Source: Lumbricus terrestris (lineage: Eukaryota; Annelida; Clitellata; Crassiclitellata; Lumbricidae). Taken from it: a stretch of 64,000 nt of DNA. This document shows, one piece after another, positions 44,787-56,496 of the stretch. Position 1 is the first letter of the stretch, and every line of letters begins with the position of its first letter. The position numbers and the translations under genes are program-made. The notes beneath the pieces were generated by a model. It was not told the origin of the DNA. It searched no databases and worked only from the letters and a program-made list of their open reading frames with translations. Location of the stretch: assembly GCA_949752735.1 (NCBI GenBank), contig OX457043.1:37694605-37758604 (forward strand), given 5' to 3'.

Positions 44787-45224
44787 TCAATACAAACTAT
44801 CTATGACATTTTGAAATTTACAACCATCGTTCATCGTCTGCTTTAAGACATACAAACATAAATGGCCGCAAAAAACTTCGTTGTCGGGTTGTATTCGTTC
44901 ACTATTGTAGTACACTGGACTCTGTAAATACTTTACCAGCTCTACGGATGGAGGGAGACCGTAGATATCGAAATATATTTTCTCGTTACCATTCTTTAAA
45001 AAACTGCACCAGTGACTTCCTCTACCGTTCGAGTCATCTAGGTTCAATATCCCACATTCATTCCGTCCAGGTTTCTTCGGTAACTCGTCTCGCAAGAACA
45101 CGCCTCTGAAGTTCTTGATATTTAGTTTTTTCGCGGCATCGTTGGATAGCTGTATGTTGGATAGAGGAATATTTGGTAGTACGACGCCTTCGACATTTAT
45201 ATCTTTGTATGTCTCAAAACTCAT
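44787..45224 (-). CDS. Element B adenain-like cysteine protease
   Basis: An intact 145-codon frame from ATG 45224, behind AATATTAAA. The catalytic set can be read: His in GSHWCSF (about residue 71), acidic residue in YFDIYGLPPS (about 86), Gln in RIQPDN and Cys in FCGHLCLYVL (about 119). Short length and order match the viral maturation proteases of adenoviruses and Polintons. Its probable target is the IGGSG site in the neighbouring minor capsid protein. It is transcribed in the same direction as PolB and lies 20 bp from the PolB stop. Confidence 0.85.
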   Translation of the reverse strand: MSFETYKDINVEGVVLPNIPLSNIQLSNDAAKKLNIKNFRGVFLRDELPKKPGRNECGILNLDDSNGRGSHWCSFLKNGNEKIYFDIYGLPPSVELVKYLQSPVYYNSERIQPDNEVFCGHLCLYVLKQTMNDGCKFQNVIDSLY

Positions 45225-45245
45225 TTTAATATTCAGCTAATACTT

Positions 45246-48200
45246 TTATCGACGAAGCGAGTAGTGACCGTAAGCCAACGTGCGTATACCATCTTCATTT
45301 ATCACTCGTTTATCGTCGTTGGCGGACAGCGCTATCTTGTTTACTTCTTCGGTGTAAATTTCGTGGAGATGCGAACGAATCACGTTCATCGGTCTCGACT
45401 GTTCTCTTCTAGTAAACACGCAGTCTTTATAATCTTCGTGGGTTACCGATTTCTTAACGACGTTCTTCTTTACACCTTTACATTTCTTACAGTCTTTACC
45501 TACCATCTTGTAAGAATACAACTTGGATCGCAAACCCACGAATTCTTCGATTTGTTTACCTGCTGCCTCGTCCTTGAACATACAGATCACTTTCTTATTT
45601 ACAACCGTTTCTATACCAGAAGGATGATCTTTCGGGTACTCGCTCGTATCGAACCTACTTCTAACATCGCCGGCGATATCGGCATAAAAGTCGTCGGTCT
45701 TTATTTCGTAAGCTCGCGAATCCGTATCGGTGAATAACAGTTTAGCTCTTTCTTCGTACTTGATCTTTATATAATTGTAGTGAAAATCATAAATCAAAGT
45801 TTTACTCGAGTCTAAGATACACATTCCAAGATATATAGGCTTGTTATAGAACAACTTGGTCTTTTTCATGTGAACGGCGATTAGGTTTTCACCGAAAATT
45901 GTTCTACTGTCGGAATTAGGTTTAGCCGCGAGTTTCATAGCTTTCTTCTCGTCGCACACCAATCGTACATCAACTCGATTCTCGATACATTCCATAGTCT
46001 TGCCGAAGACGCTATTATTCATCAGCTTGAAAAAGTCCTTCTCGAAATCGTTTGTAGCTCTCGTTCGCAATTCCGTATTCAAATCGATATACTTTTTCAG
46101 CCAAGCGCTTTCTTCGAATATTAACCCTCGGTGAATTTTAACGATTTTCAAACCGAGACTTTCGTACAAGTTTAAATTACCGTAATGAACTACATACTTC
46201 TTTTGATCATTTAAATTTGGAATTAGTTTCGTTACAGCCGATCCTGCGGGTTTTATGCTCTCAGGAGCCAGAGGATAATCGTTATGTAGGTCGTGTAATT
46301 CTTCAGGATATTCTAAATCGACTTCTAACACACACCCCACCCCATCTCGTTCGGCAACGCTTTTCCAATCACTCAGCTCGTTATCGCTCATCCATTTAAA
46401 CCCGTGAGTCGGTAACGGCTTGCACATTGACCATCCGTTCAAGTTGTTCGCGTCTAAGTAAGGAATGAATACCGAAGGCTGGCTACGATCGAAAACTTAT
46501 CCCATGTACTCGTTGTTCGCTTTCGCGTATCGATTCGAAATCGTGCTGACTCCCCCTCTTATTCCCTGCTTGATCATCAGTAACATATCGTAGTCGCTCA
46601 ACAACTCCAACTCTACACCGGTTAACTTCAACGCCGCATCCCATGCTTGTCCGGGCGAAGTATAATACCAGGCGGGATCTAGGTTGTAGTTCTTCATACA
46701 GACGTCTCTAAAGTTTTCGAATACATCCGCCAATAATAGAACATTCGAAAAATTGTACAGGTCGTGATATTCTCTAAGCGTTTTGAATCCGAACTCGTTC
46801 CATACCGCTTTAGCGTGCTCGTAATCTTCAACGCTGATATCCGAATCGTTTAGTTTAGAATAGAATTAATGCTTCGGTGGCAATTCGGTTTCGTTTAATC
46901 TTTCAACTCCATCGATGTAATCGTACGGGTAAACGCCCTTTTTGAGCAAAAGATCTAACTTCCTACCATTAGAAAAATCGCCTAAATTCTTACACTGATC
47001 TTTACGAAGGTTCTTCGATAACGCGTCGAGACTCGAAGGCATGAATCTAAAACTGTCGATGAAGCGTAATTCACGCTTGATTGTTATCTCTTTTCCCTCT
47101 TTATTTACAAAGTTACCGACTACGATCTCTCGGTTAAACGATATATACTTTTCTTCGTTATTTGGAATGCAGTTAATTTTCTCGCCATCCCCGCCTCTCA
47201 ATTTCTTCACGAATGGATGGCTGTCGTACTCGGATAGATTATGGAATACAAATGGGAAAAACTTGGGGACTTTATAGTTTGTATTGCAGCCGTTATGAGC
47301 GGCGCCTCTAAATTTACCGCTTAAATGGCAATGATCTCTAACTCGATCTTTACCCAACTCTCCTCCGCAGATATGGCAGTTAGTAGCTTCATCGAAACAT
47401 TTCTTCTCAGTTTTGCCGAATATCATCTTCTTAGGGAATTTAAACTCGTTATATATTCGTTTTATATTTTCTACAAGAGAATCTACGAATATCTGAGCGA
47501 CATCGTCGTCTTCGTTTTCAGCCGTAAACACCACCAGATCTTGAGAATAAACGTCATCGTCGAAGCATTTTATGTGGTAACAAAACGAGCTAGGAGTATG
47601 TTTCTGGTATTTATTGGTGAAAGACGTGCTGGGATCGGGTTGGCATGTATCGATCGGTTTAATGAAGGATTCGAAATCTGCATATACGATAAAAGGCACT
47701 CTCATCGATTTAAAATAATGTTTCAAACTTAACATGGTTCCTGGTTCAGGTAATTCTATTCATTGGGCGTCTTGCTGCGAACAGTACTCAAAATGTTTGG
47801 CAAGCGCTTCTAATGTTCTATAACCTATCAAACATCTTTTGCAATGATGTATCGACCTATGGTTTGTTTCAGTTCGAAGCGCTATCAACTTATCAAAGTT
47901 TTTATCCAACAATAATGCTTCTTTTCTCCGTCGGAAATAAGCAATAGATCTACACAGGTATCGCTTTCATGCTTCGATATATATAATGGGTATACAGCCT
48001 TTTCATTATTATTATAATTATTATTACATAAATTTATTACGCGCGCAAGGTCACACCAAAGTGTGAATCTGAGGCGCCAGAGGAAGATGCAGTTAAAGGT
48101 CCATGTGCTTGAAAGCCAAAGAGAAATAGTGAGTTTTGAGCCGTTTTTTAAAGGTATGGAGTGAATTTGAGCAACGAAGAGAGAGTGGAAGTAGATTCCA

Positions 48201-49789
48201 TTCTTTGGGAGCAGAGGCATGGAATGCACGCGAGCCCATAACAGTTCTGCATCGAGGTTGTTTGATGATCGCAGGCAACGAGGAGGAATATAAGGAGTAA
48301 GCAGTGACTGAAGGTAGGGAGGTGTTCCGGTAGAGAGGGATTTGTAGGTTAAACAGGCCAATTTAAATTTCATCCTAAACTCGACAGGAAGCCAATGCAG
48401 CTGATGAAGTAAAACTGAGGAACTTGATCGTAGTGGGACACGCAACACAACCCGAGCTAAAGAATTTTGGATGCGTTGCAGCCTATGTAGCTCATAGTCT
48501 GAAATGCCAACAAAAATCGCATTAGCATAATCAAGGCGAGAGGAGACAAGGGCGCAAGCTAAAGTCTTCGACATATCCTTAGTCAGAGCCGACCTAATGT
48601 GGCGTATTGCCCTGATGTGATAAAAGCAAGATCTACAAAGGTTAGTTACATGCATCCGAAAAGTAAGCATACTGTCCAGGGTAACCCAAGAGTTTTAACA
48701 GAATCTGATAACGGTACTGCGAATAGCCGAATACGCTAACGCTAATGTTATTACGGCGCTCAAACTTATTTATAGTATTATCATCAGCAGCAACCGGGAA
48801 TTCAATACCACTCCAATCGAGTTTCTTAGATTGTTCTACCAGATCTCTAGTGATTCTTTCAGGGTGGTCATCAGTTGGGTTCAACGCTCTACTAACGCAC
48901 CATTTAAAACATTCCTCGTCGTCGTTTTTCGGGTTAATAATCGCCTTTTTTATTCGCTAAATACCCAGGAAGCGGAATATAAGAACTACCTTTCAATGGC
49001 TTTCACTGTATCGATATCCAACTTCATAACGGCTTTAAATCTCCAATTACTACCTCGCATCTGAAAACTCGCCATGCTCTCCTTAATTTTATCCACTGCG
49101 CTGCTATATATTTCGCTCACGTCGGTTGAGTCTAAAATTATACCAATCTTTGATTTAAAATTAGGTTCGGCGGCGACTTCTTCTTCGGATTTCATATCTA
49201 CTTTCTCCATTACGCACATAAGATTGAGTTGAACTTTTACCCCCCGATTTTTCGCTAGCAGACTGATTACCTGAGGTCTTACAGCATTGAGAAAAGATGT
49301 CGCGTCGATCCCACAAGTTCCATCGATTGTGTATCGCTTAGTAAATCCTTGAATAGCCTTCGTGGTCTCTCGAAGTTCGAACTTATTTATATTAATTTTA
49401 CTAAAGATATTCAAAACCTCCGACTTCAGAGAATCCAGTTTTTCGTTAATAGTTTTCTGGACTGGAGCAGGTATATGACTGATTATCCAATCTGCGTAAG
49501 AATTAAATTTTGATCTAACCTTATTCTTCGCCTCGTTCAAAAGGCCACTAAAAACAGATTTCCAATTATTAAACGGAGGCGTATACTTACCCGGAGTAAG
49601 CGTAGGAACCTTAATGTCTGGAACTGGAGCGTCTAGCAGATTGCTTTCGTGCCCGGTTTTAATGTAATTTACAGATATTGGCGATAAGAATGCTACGAGT
49701 TCCGCTTTTCGCAATCTCGAGTATCCTTTTAGACCTATCTGTCTTGCAATATGTCGCAATTCTTGAACAGTATTCAATGTGTAATTCAT
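45246..49789 (-). pseudogene. polB: Element B protein-primed family B DNA polymerase, interrupted
   Basis: ATG 49789 follows CGTACATAAA. N-terminal SAP-like segment (VQELRHIARQIGLKGYSRLRK) and a domain of about 230 residues, then INPKNDDEECFKWCVSRALNP after a frameshift near 48985. A CR1/L2-type LINE (about 48003-48715) splits the next part. 47735-45246 is one frame with exonuclease motif VYADFE (residues FIVYADFESF), DRVRDHCHLSGKFRG, FHNLSEYDSHPF, the DANNLNGWSM palm block, FKLMNNSVFGKT and the catalytic FTDTDS. It contains two in-frame TAA stops (46863-46865 region and 46497-46499). Catalytic Asp residues remain. A single unspliced gene, unlike PolB of element A. Confidence 0.85.
48003..48715 (-). 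mobile_element. CR1/L2-like LINE 3' fragment inside element B PolB
   Basis: The minus-strand translation has HVTNLCRSCFYHIRAIRHIR, SRLDYANAIFVGIS, LHWLPVEFRMKFKL and YKSLSTGTPPYL, the post-palm RT region. It ends in an (AATAAT)-rich tail at 48003-48035. The PolB frame stops at its right edge (SVSVFGYS) and returns at its left edge (KAVYPLYISKH). Target duplication not resolved. Confidence 0.8.
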
Positions 49790-49830
49790 TTTATGTACGA
49801 TAGGTATGTCTTTATACTATACAAGATAAT

Positions 49831-50106
49831 TTTATTAAATAAATTTATTACTCGACAACGACAACGACTATGATGATGACCATGATGATATTGCCGATGT
49901 TTATAGTTTGTCAAAGAAAGTTACGAACCGATGGGCGTCGCTATGGCGGGACAACTCTGGACAAATACCCCGGCTATGATGATGGTCGTAATTTTATATG
50001 GATGCTGTAGGTTTAAGACTTCAGGTAAGGTAGTTACCTGGTGTAATGTACATTATTCGAGCAATTATATGGTTCGATGGCTTAGGGGCCGCAAAACGTA
50101 TCTACT
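49831..50106. other. Right flank of element B
   Basis: A short acidic frame (DYDDDHDD, about 49857-49985) and the frame 49931-50116 have no recognisable family. No inverted partner of the left side was found, so the element's right boundary is open. Confidence 0.35.
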
Positions 50107-50500
50107 GACACCTTAAAATGCTGCCATTGCAATGTGAAAATTAAAAAAGTTTCTGATGGGACACTGAAAAAGTACAGCTATTTTGTTAAGATGACACCTT
50201 GAAATGCTGCCATTGCAATGTGGAAATTCAAAAATGTTCTAATGGATCACTGAAAAAAGTACAGCTATTTTGTTAAGATGACACCTTAAAATGCTGCCAT
50301 TGCAATTTGGAAATTAAAAAAGTTTCTAATGGGTCACTGAAAAAAGTGCAGCTATTTTGTTCAGATGACACCATAAAATACTGCCATTGCAATGTGGAAA
50401 TAAAAAAAAAATTCTAATGGTTCACTGAAAAAGTACCTTTTTCATATTAAGATGACACCTTAAAATACTGCCATTGCAATGTGGAAATTCAATAAAAAAA
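50107..50500 (+). repeat. 86-87-bp tandem repeat, about 5 copies
   Basis: Units begin GACACCTTAAAATGCTGCCA at 50107, 50193, 50280, 50367 and 50454. Each contains a conserved CCATTGCAAT...GAAA and CACTGAAAAAGTACAGCTA. They diverge toward the right end. Confidence 0.9.
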
Positions 50501-50639
50501 TTTAATGGGGAGGGTGATTTGCCCCTCCCCATACCCTTCCCCCTCAGGGCGCTACGCGCATCATGAGCTTCCTTCGCTCAATTGTCTCCCCCCAGAAACC
50601 TCAATTCCCCCCCCCCGCAGAGGAGGGGGACTAGATTAA

Positions 50640-53600
50640 ACACTGGATATGGCGATATTGGGATTATGTGAGACCATAGGGAAGGGAAAAGGACATTTCA
50701 GATGGAACGGTTTTAAGATAGTAATGTCTGTGCAGGATGAGGGGAGAAACGGAGTAGCAATTATGTGCGACGGGAAGAGCGCTGATGCGATAATGGGGTA
50801 TAATACAGTGAGTGACAGAGTACTGAGTGTAAGATTTCGGGGATGAAGAATTAATACGACAATCATACAGGTATATGCCCCTACAGCGTTGGCGACGGAG
50901 GAGGAGCAGGAAGCTTTCTACACAGACTTGCAAGACACAGTTGACGCAACACCGAGAGGAGACGTACTAGTGACTATGGGTGACTTCAACGCGAAAGTTG
51001 GTGAGGACAAAAATGGAAGAGAATAAGTAGTGGGTAAGTATGGGTTGGGTGTACGGAATGAGGCGGGGAAAGAATGGTGGAGTTCTGCGATTCCAATGAG
51101 CTACGAATAATGAACACATGGTTCGAACAGCCGAAAAGAAGACTTTATACATGGACGACGCCGGATGGAAAACACAGGAATCAGATCGACTACGTGTTGT
51201 TGAATAAAACATGGAAAAGAACGATAAAAGATGTAAGAACAAGATCAGGGGTGGATTGTGGAACAGACCACGAGATATTGGTGGCTACATTGCAGCTAAA
51301 GTTGAAGAAGATGAAGAGAGGCAAAAGACTGACCAGTTTTGATTGCAAAGGCATAACACCAGAATACAGAGTGGAGATAAAGAATAGGTTTGAGATCGTA
51401 GAGAGAGACGATACAACGGAAGAGGAGGAGTATGCAAACAAGCTATGGACAAAGATGAAAACTGTAATCCAGGATGCTGTAGAGAAGCATGTACCAAAGA
51501 AAACATCAAGGAAAATTACCCCATGGCTATCCAAAGAGGCCATTGAGGTGGCAATGGAAAGGATAGAGAAGCAAAGAGGGAAGGGAACAGAGATAGAGTA
51601 AAAACATTAAACAAGGCCTTGCAAAGGAAGGCAAGGGATGATAAGGAAAACCACCTCAAAGAAATGTGCAGGGAACTGGAGGAAGATGAGAGGAAAGGAA
51701 GAATAAAGAAGTGTTTGTAAAGGTAAAGGAAATAACGAAGATGGTTAAAATCTGAAAAACAGATTTTAATTAATAAGAAGAGTCAGATGGACTCACTCAA
51801 AACGAAAGATTGGAAGATAATAGGAGATGAAGGAAAGGTGGAGAGAGTATACGGAAGAGCTGTACAAGAAAGATGAACGTTTCAAGAAGGAAAACATAAA
51901 AATAGATGAAGTTGAAAACAAACCAGAGATAATGGAAGCAGAGGTGGAGTGGGCGATAAGACAGCTCAAGGACAACAAAGCGCCAGGACATGACGAAATA
52001 TAGAACCTATAGAACTGGTAAAAGCGGGATAGGAAGCAGTGGTGAAGACTACCATAAAACTATGAAATCAAATCTGGAGAACCGGGAGTGGCCGGAGGAC
52101 TGGAAAAGATAAGTATTCATACCAATATTCAAGAAAGGAGACGCGAGGGGTGTGGAAATTATCGAACGATGCCGGTAGCGATGATATCGCACACTAGCAA
52201 AATACTCCGCAAAATAATCCATAAAAGAATGGAGAACACAATCGAAAGGGATTACCAGCCAATCAGGCGGGATTCAGGAAGCAATATAAAATGGATTAGG
52301 CTTATGGAGAGACAGAGGGAGTACGGGCAGGAGGTACAGGTACATCTGTGTTTTATAGAATACGGTAAGGCGTTTGATTGCATAGACCATACACTACTGT
52401 GGAAGACGCTGATTGAGACGGGAATTCCGAAGCATCTGCTAAACTACTGAAAGGCCTTTATCTGGATCAAGAGGCGGTGATAAGAGCTGAATATGGAGAC
52501 ACAGGGAAATTAAAAATAAGGAAAGGAGTGAGACAGAGGTGCATTTTGTCCTATTTACTGTTTAATCTGTATGCCAATAGAATCATGAGGAGAGCTGGAT
52601 TGGAAGAGGCAACGGAGAGGGTAAGGATAGCGGGGGAAATATTGAATAATCTGAGATACGCGGATGATAGCCTACGACATTATTAGCTGGGAGGAAGGAC
52701 GACTTGGCCGAATTAATAAGAAGAGTCAGGAAGGAAAGCGAAAAGGCGGGACTATACTTCAACGCAGGGTGAGAATTGCCGGAGGGGTTGGGGGGCTTTC
52801 AGCCCCCCCAGTCTTTCTTAGAGCCCCATAGTAAAATCTGTTTTTCACACCCAAATTTCAAGTGGATAATGGTCCAACCCCCCCCCCAGTTATTTTCCCA
52901 CAATTCTTACACTGCTTCAACGTAAAGAAAACAAAGGTTATGACAACTGCAACATGGGAAAATTTTTAGGTGGATGGAGAAACGATAGAGGTAGTATCGA
53001 GCTTCACATTCCTGTGATCTATAATAGAGGAGGGAAGAAGTGATATGGAAATAAGGCGGAGGGTAACAATGGGTAAAACGGCAATGAACGGTCTGGGAAG
53101 AATTTGGCAGGATAAATATGTGAGCAAGGAGACAAAGAAAAGACTGGTAAGAGCATTGATCTTGCCAGTGGTCCTTTATGGATGCGAAACATGGACGAAG
53201 ACACGGGATATGGAAAGAAAATCAACGCGTGCGAGATGTGGATTTGGAGGAAGATGTTAAGGATTTCATGGACGGAGAAGAGAACTAACGAGTCGGTGCG
53301 CGGGGAGCTCAGAATAGAGAGGGAAGAGACACTGCAGCAAACAGCAACTAGGATGAAATTGAGTTACTTCGGCCACGTGTTGAGATCAAATGGTTTAGAA
53401 AAGGAGCTGATGACGGCATGCGGTGAGGGAAGGAGAAGACGCGGAAGACCAAGAAAGAGATGGTTGGACGAGGTACAGGAAAAGTCTGGCACGAGCCTGG
53501 AGGAGCTTAGAGAGGCGACAAGAGAGAGGAGACACTGGAGAGCAAACATCATGACTGTCGCCAGAGCTCCAAGAGCTGACGGCACCAAGTAACATCTTTT
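50640..53600 (+). mobile_element. RTE-like LINE, near full length, decayed
   Basis: In order: endonuclease (GRNGVAIMCDGKSADAIM, QVYAPTALATEEE, GDFNAKVGED, NQIDYVLLNKTW, GTDHEILVA), a charged linker, RT (EGCGNYRTMPVAMISHTSKI, FIEYGKAFDCIDHTLLWK, GVRQRCILSYLLFNLYANRI, LRYADDS), then the C-terminal LPVVLYGCETWTK and GHVLRSNGLEKEL with RGRPRKRWLDEV. Many stops and frameshifts are present. A 150-bp MITE sits at 52765-52914. It is a second relative of the 34.6-39.6 kb LINE, not a copy of it. Confidence 0.8.
52757..52922. mobile_element. hAT-type MITE (150 bp) with 8-bp target duplication
   Basis: CTTCAACG is repeated at 52757-52764 and 52915-52922. The ends are inverted (CAGGGTGAGAATTGCCGG and CAGTGTAAGAATTGTGGG), around C- and G-runs. 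Eight-base duplications and CAG starts are hAT traits. Removing it restores the LINE coding order. Confidence 0.85.
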
Positions 53601-54848
53601 TGTGGAATAATAATTACATTGCTCATTTTTATCCGAAGAAAGGCTACATTGTTTTAACTTACTTGCTTTTGTCATTACCGCTGTAGATGCTGTTTGAATG
53701 AACCGAATCCACTGCCTCTGCAAATTACACGGCGGTGGAAGAAAAGACAATCATAGTTCCGTAGGACAAGACATAGAGCGGTTGTAAGGAAAAGGCGTTA
53801 TGAAATGTCGATGTTTAATACGGGGGCCATTTGTTGGTGATGGTTTCACACTTCCATTGAGCATGGCAGTGACCTTGAAGAGGAACAACAAAACCCATTG
53901 AGCAGCGAGGACACTTACTCATGAGGAGCAACGAGCTGCAGGAGAGGAGTGTTCCTATCATCCACATGGAGTGGCATTATCTTCCAACCCACCTCTATTC
54001 CCTCCATTCCCAGGCCATTGACAGCACAAATGACTGATGCGCAAACCTCAAGGGAGCTATTGCTATAATGCTCTCTTGCCTTGGTATTTCTAGAACAGAA
54101 TTAAATCTGGGTGTTCTACAGGATGGAACTTTACTCTCTCTTTAGTGATATTATAATTCTATCTAGCTGCATACCGTATTATTGTATATAATGGCCTCAT
54201 ATCGTCTTGTTTATTTTAATTTTCAGATATTTTAATTGTGTATAGATAGATAGATAGATGTAGTCTGTCAATTTATATAATATGATGTAGTCTGTCAATT
54301 TATATAATTATGCGTGTATATTATATATATATATATATATATTCGTTTAATATAATGGGGACAGGTTTAGGGTAATGGTAGCACTCTGGCACGAAGAGCG
54401 CATGGACGCGTGATTGCTCCCCTCTACCCTCCCAAAGGTCCACTCAACCTTCCATTTGGCAAATGACGTAATTAAAGTGAGCAGTAATATGTGATGGAAG
54501 CCTTGCTTGGTTCACATTAGTTAAATTCGACTCCTTCAATAATTTGTGATTGCAGTTGTCGTTCATACTCTGAATTGTAATCAAAATACTGTTTGAAATT
54601 GAAGGAATATATTAGATATTTTATTATTTCAAACTGATGCCGTGCAGTTTGATCAAAGTTCATAATTATGTCACTCGAACTAATGATCACATGGTAAAGG
54701 AGTCAAATTTAACTGGCAGTCATGCAAGGCTCGATAATGCCCTGCTAAATTTACCAGTTACTGTTATGTTTCTGTGGCTACCCATTTTATTTTAGATGGG
54801 ACACATTTATTATGTTCCTGTTATTGCTGATATTTGTGTTGTTATACT
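53601..54848. other. Intergenic with AT microsatellites
   Basis: No gene is seen. A (GATA)n-like run is at 54241-54262, a duplicated ATGTAGTCTGTCAATTTATA at about 54258-54300, and (TA)n at 54322-54344. Confidence 0.6.
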
Positions 54849-54849
54849 A

Positions 54850-55957
54850 CAGGGTTCGCAAAAAACCCTAGTTTTTGGCCAATATCTTGGCCAAAAGTAA
54901 GAATTTCGATATGAAATTTTACAGTCCTAAAGACAATTCATATTTACACATGATGGTCAGATTTCATCAAAAGATTTAAAACACAATAAAAGTTACACCA
55001 CTTTTAGTGAGGTCACCCATCGTTTTTTTGACGATTCAAAAACGTGACGCAACAAAAAGTAGAAAAACACAATCTAATTATTCTGACCAATATCTTGGTC
55101 AAAAGTAAGACTATCGAAATGAAATTTTATAGGCTTAAAGACAATTCATATATGCACATGATGGTCAGATTCTATCAAAATATTTAAAACAGAACAAAAG
55201 TTAGACCACTTTTAGAGAGGTCGCCCACCGTTTTTTTGACGATTCAAAAACGAAACGCCCAAAAAACCACGATTTTTTCCATCTCAAATAATTGGTATAA
55301 AATAGCCAGACTTAAAAAAGAAACAGGGTACCAGCGTAGCTGCGCGTCACTGATAAGTCACTTAGCAAGATGACAATCAAATTGGTAAATAAGGAATCTG
55401 TAAGATTAATCAACAGGTCCATCAAGAACTTTGCAAAGAGACTCAAAAGAAGTTTTGGCACTAGTGGTGGGCACATTGAACAATAGTTGTGAAGTTCATT
55501 TGACAACAGTTATTTGAGATGAGATGAGACTTAACAAAATCGTGTTTTTGTTACTTTTGTTGCGTTTCGTTTTTGAATCGTCAAAAAACGGTGGGTGGCC
55601 TCACTAAAAGTGGTATAACTTTTTTCTTTTTGACATATTTCCATGCAATCTGACCATCATCTGTAAATATGAATTGTCTTTGAGCCTGTAAAATTTCATT
55701 TCGAAATTCTTACTTCTCGCCAAGATATTGGCAAAAATCCTAATTTGTTTGCGTTTCGTTTTTGAATCGTCAAAAAACGGGAGGTGGTCTCACTAAAAGT
55801 GTTATAACTTTTGTTGTGTTTGAAATATTTTGATGAAATCTGGCCACTATGTGTAAATATGAATTGGCTATAAGCCTGCAATAATTCATTTAGAAATTCT
55901 TAATTTTGGCCAAGATATTGGCAAAAAGCACAGGGGGTCCTTTTTTGGCGCACCCTG
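54850..55957. mobile_element. 1108-bp TA-flanked inverted-repeat element with doubled arms
   Basis: Ends CAGGGTTCGCAAAAAACCC and GGCGCACCCTG are flanked by TA (54848-54849, 55958-55959). Each arm is itself a tandem pair of about 180-200 bp (54890-55060 and 55085-55255; 55560-55740 and 55745-55930). The repeats share TTTTTTGACGATTCAAAAACG, CACTTTTAGTGAGGTC and TGGCCAATATCTTGGCCAAA. No transposase is present. Confidence 0.75.
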
Positions 55958-56496
55958 TAGAAATGCCATCTGCTTAGAGTGCAAAGTGCTAACTTCAAAT
56001 TTCTCATTGTTTTTATTCTATTGCTCCCCGTGCATGTAATGTTTTAAATGTGCAAAGATGATACGGAGTTTAAATAATAGCACAGCAACTATTTGATTAT
56101 TTGAGCTACCGCCAATGACTTAGCCTATCTTTGAATTGTGCAATGTATGATTCTATTGACACATGCTTTGCATATCAGTAAATATGACTGTTTGTATATG
56201 CAATGATTGTCAAGGGGCTGTGTGCTGAAGACTTGCTGAAAATGTATTTCAGAGGAAAATTTTATTTTTCTTGCAATCAGTATGATGTTGCTTTAATCGG
56301 AATTATTATTTATACTGCGCTGGTGTATTTAAATATTGTGATAACTATAATTATTATTTAATCTAATATCTTGTTAGGGACAAAATGCGTATTTAAGAGT
56401 GGTTCACTAAGACATTGTTTTCGTCTATTATTTCGTTTAGTACTCAAAACTGTAATAAAGATAGAGTCAGAATATGGCCCTAATTTAACGGACTAC

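Larger units (their letters stand above)
39577..49830. mobile_element. Polinton-like virus element B (endogenous, decayed)
   Basis: Eight intronless genes form two convergent blocks: structural genes on plus (39623-43718), fibre, protease and PolB on minus (49789-43770). They share a start-proximal A/T motif. The set (protein-primed PolB, adenain-like protease, jelly-roll capsid, minor capsid) is that of Polintons and related viruses. No integrase or ATPase, terminal repeat or target duplication was found. The left part is cut off by the LINE at 34.6-39.6 kb. Most genes are broken, so it is a fossil. Confidence 0.8.

Noticed and set aside
49931..50116. Extra element B gene to the right of PolB
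   Set aside because: No start motif, no family resemblance and the frame runs into the 86-bp repeat.
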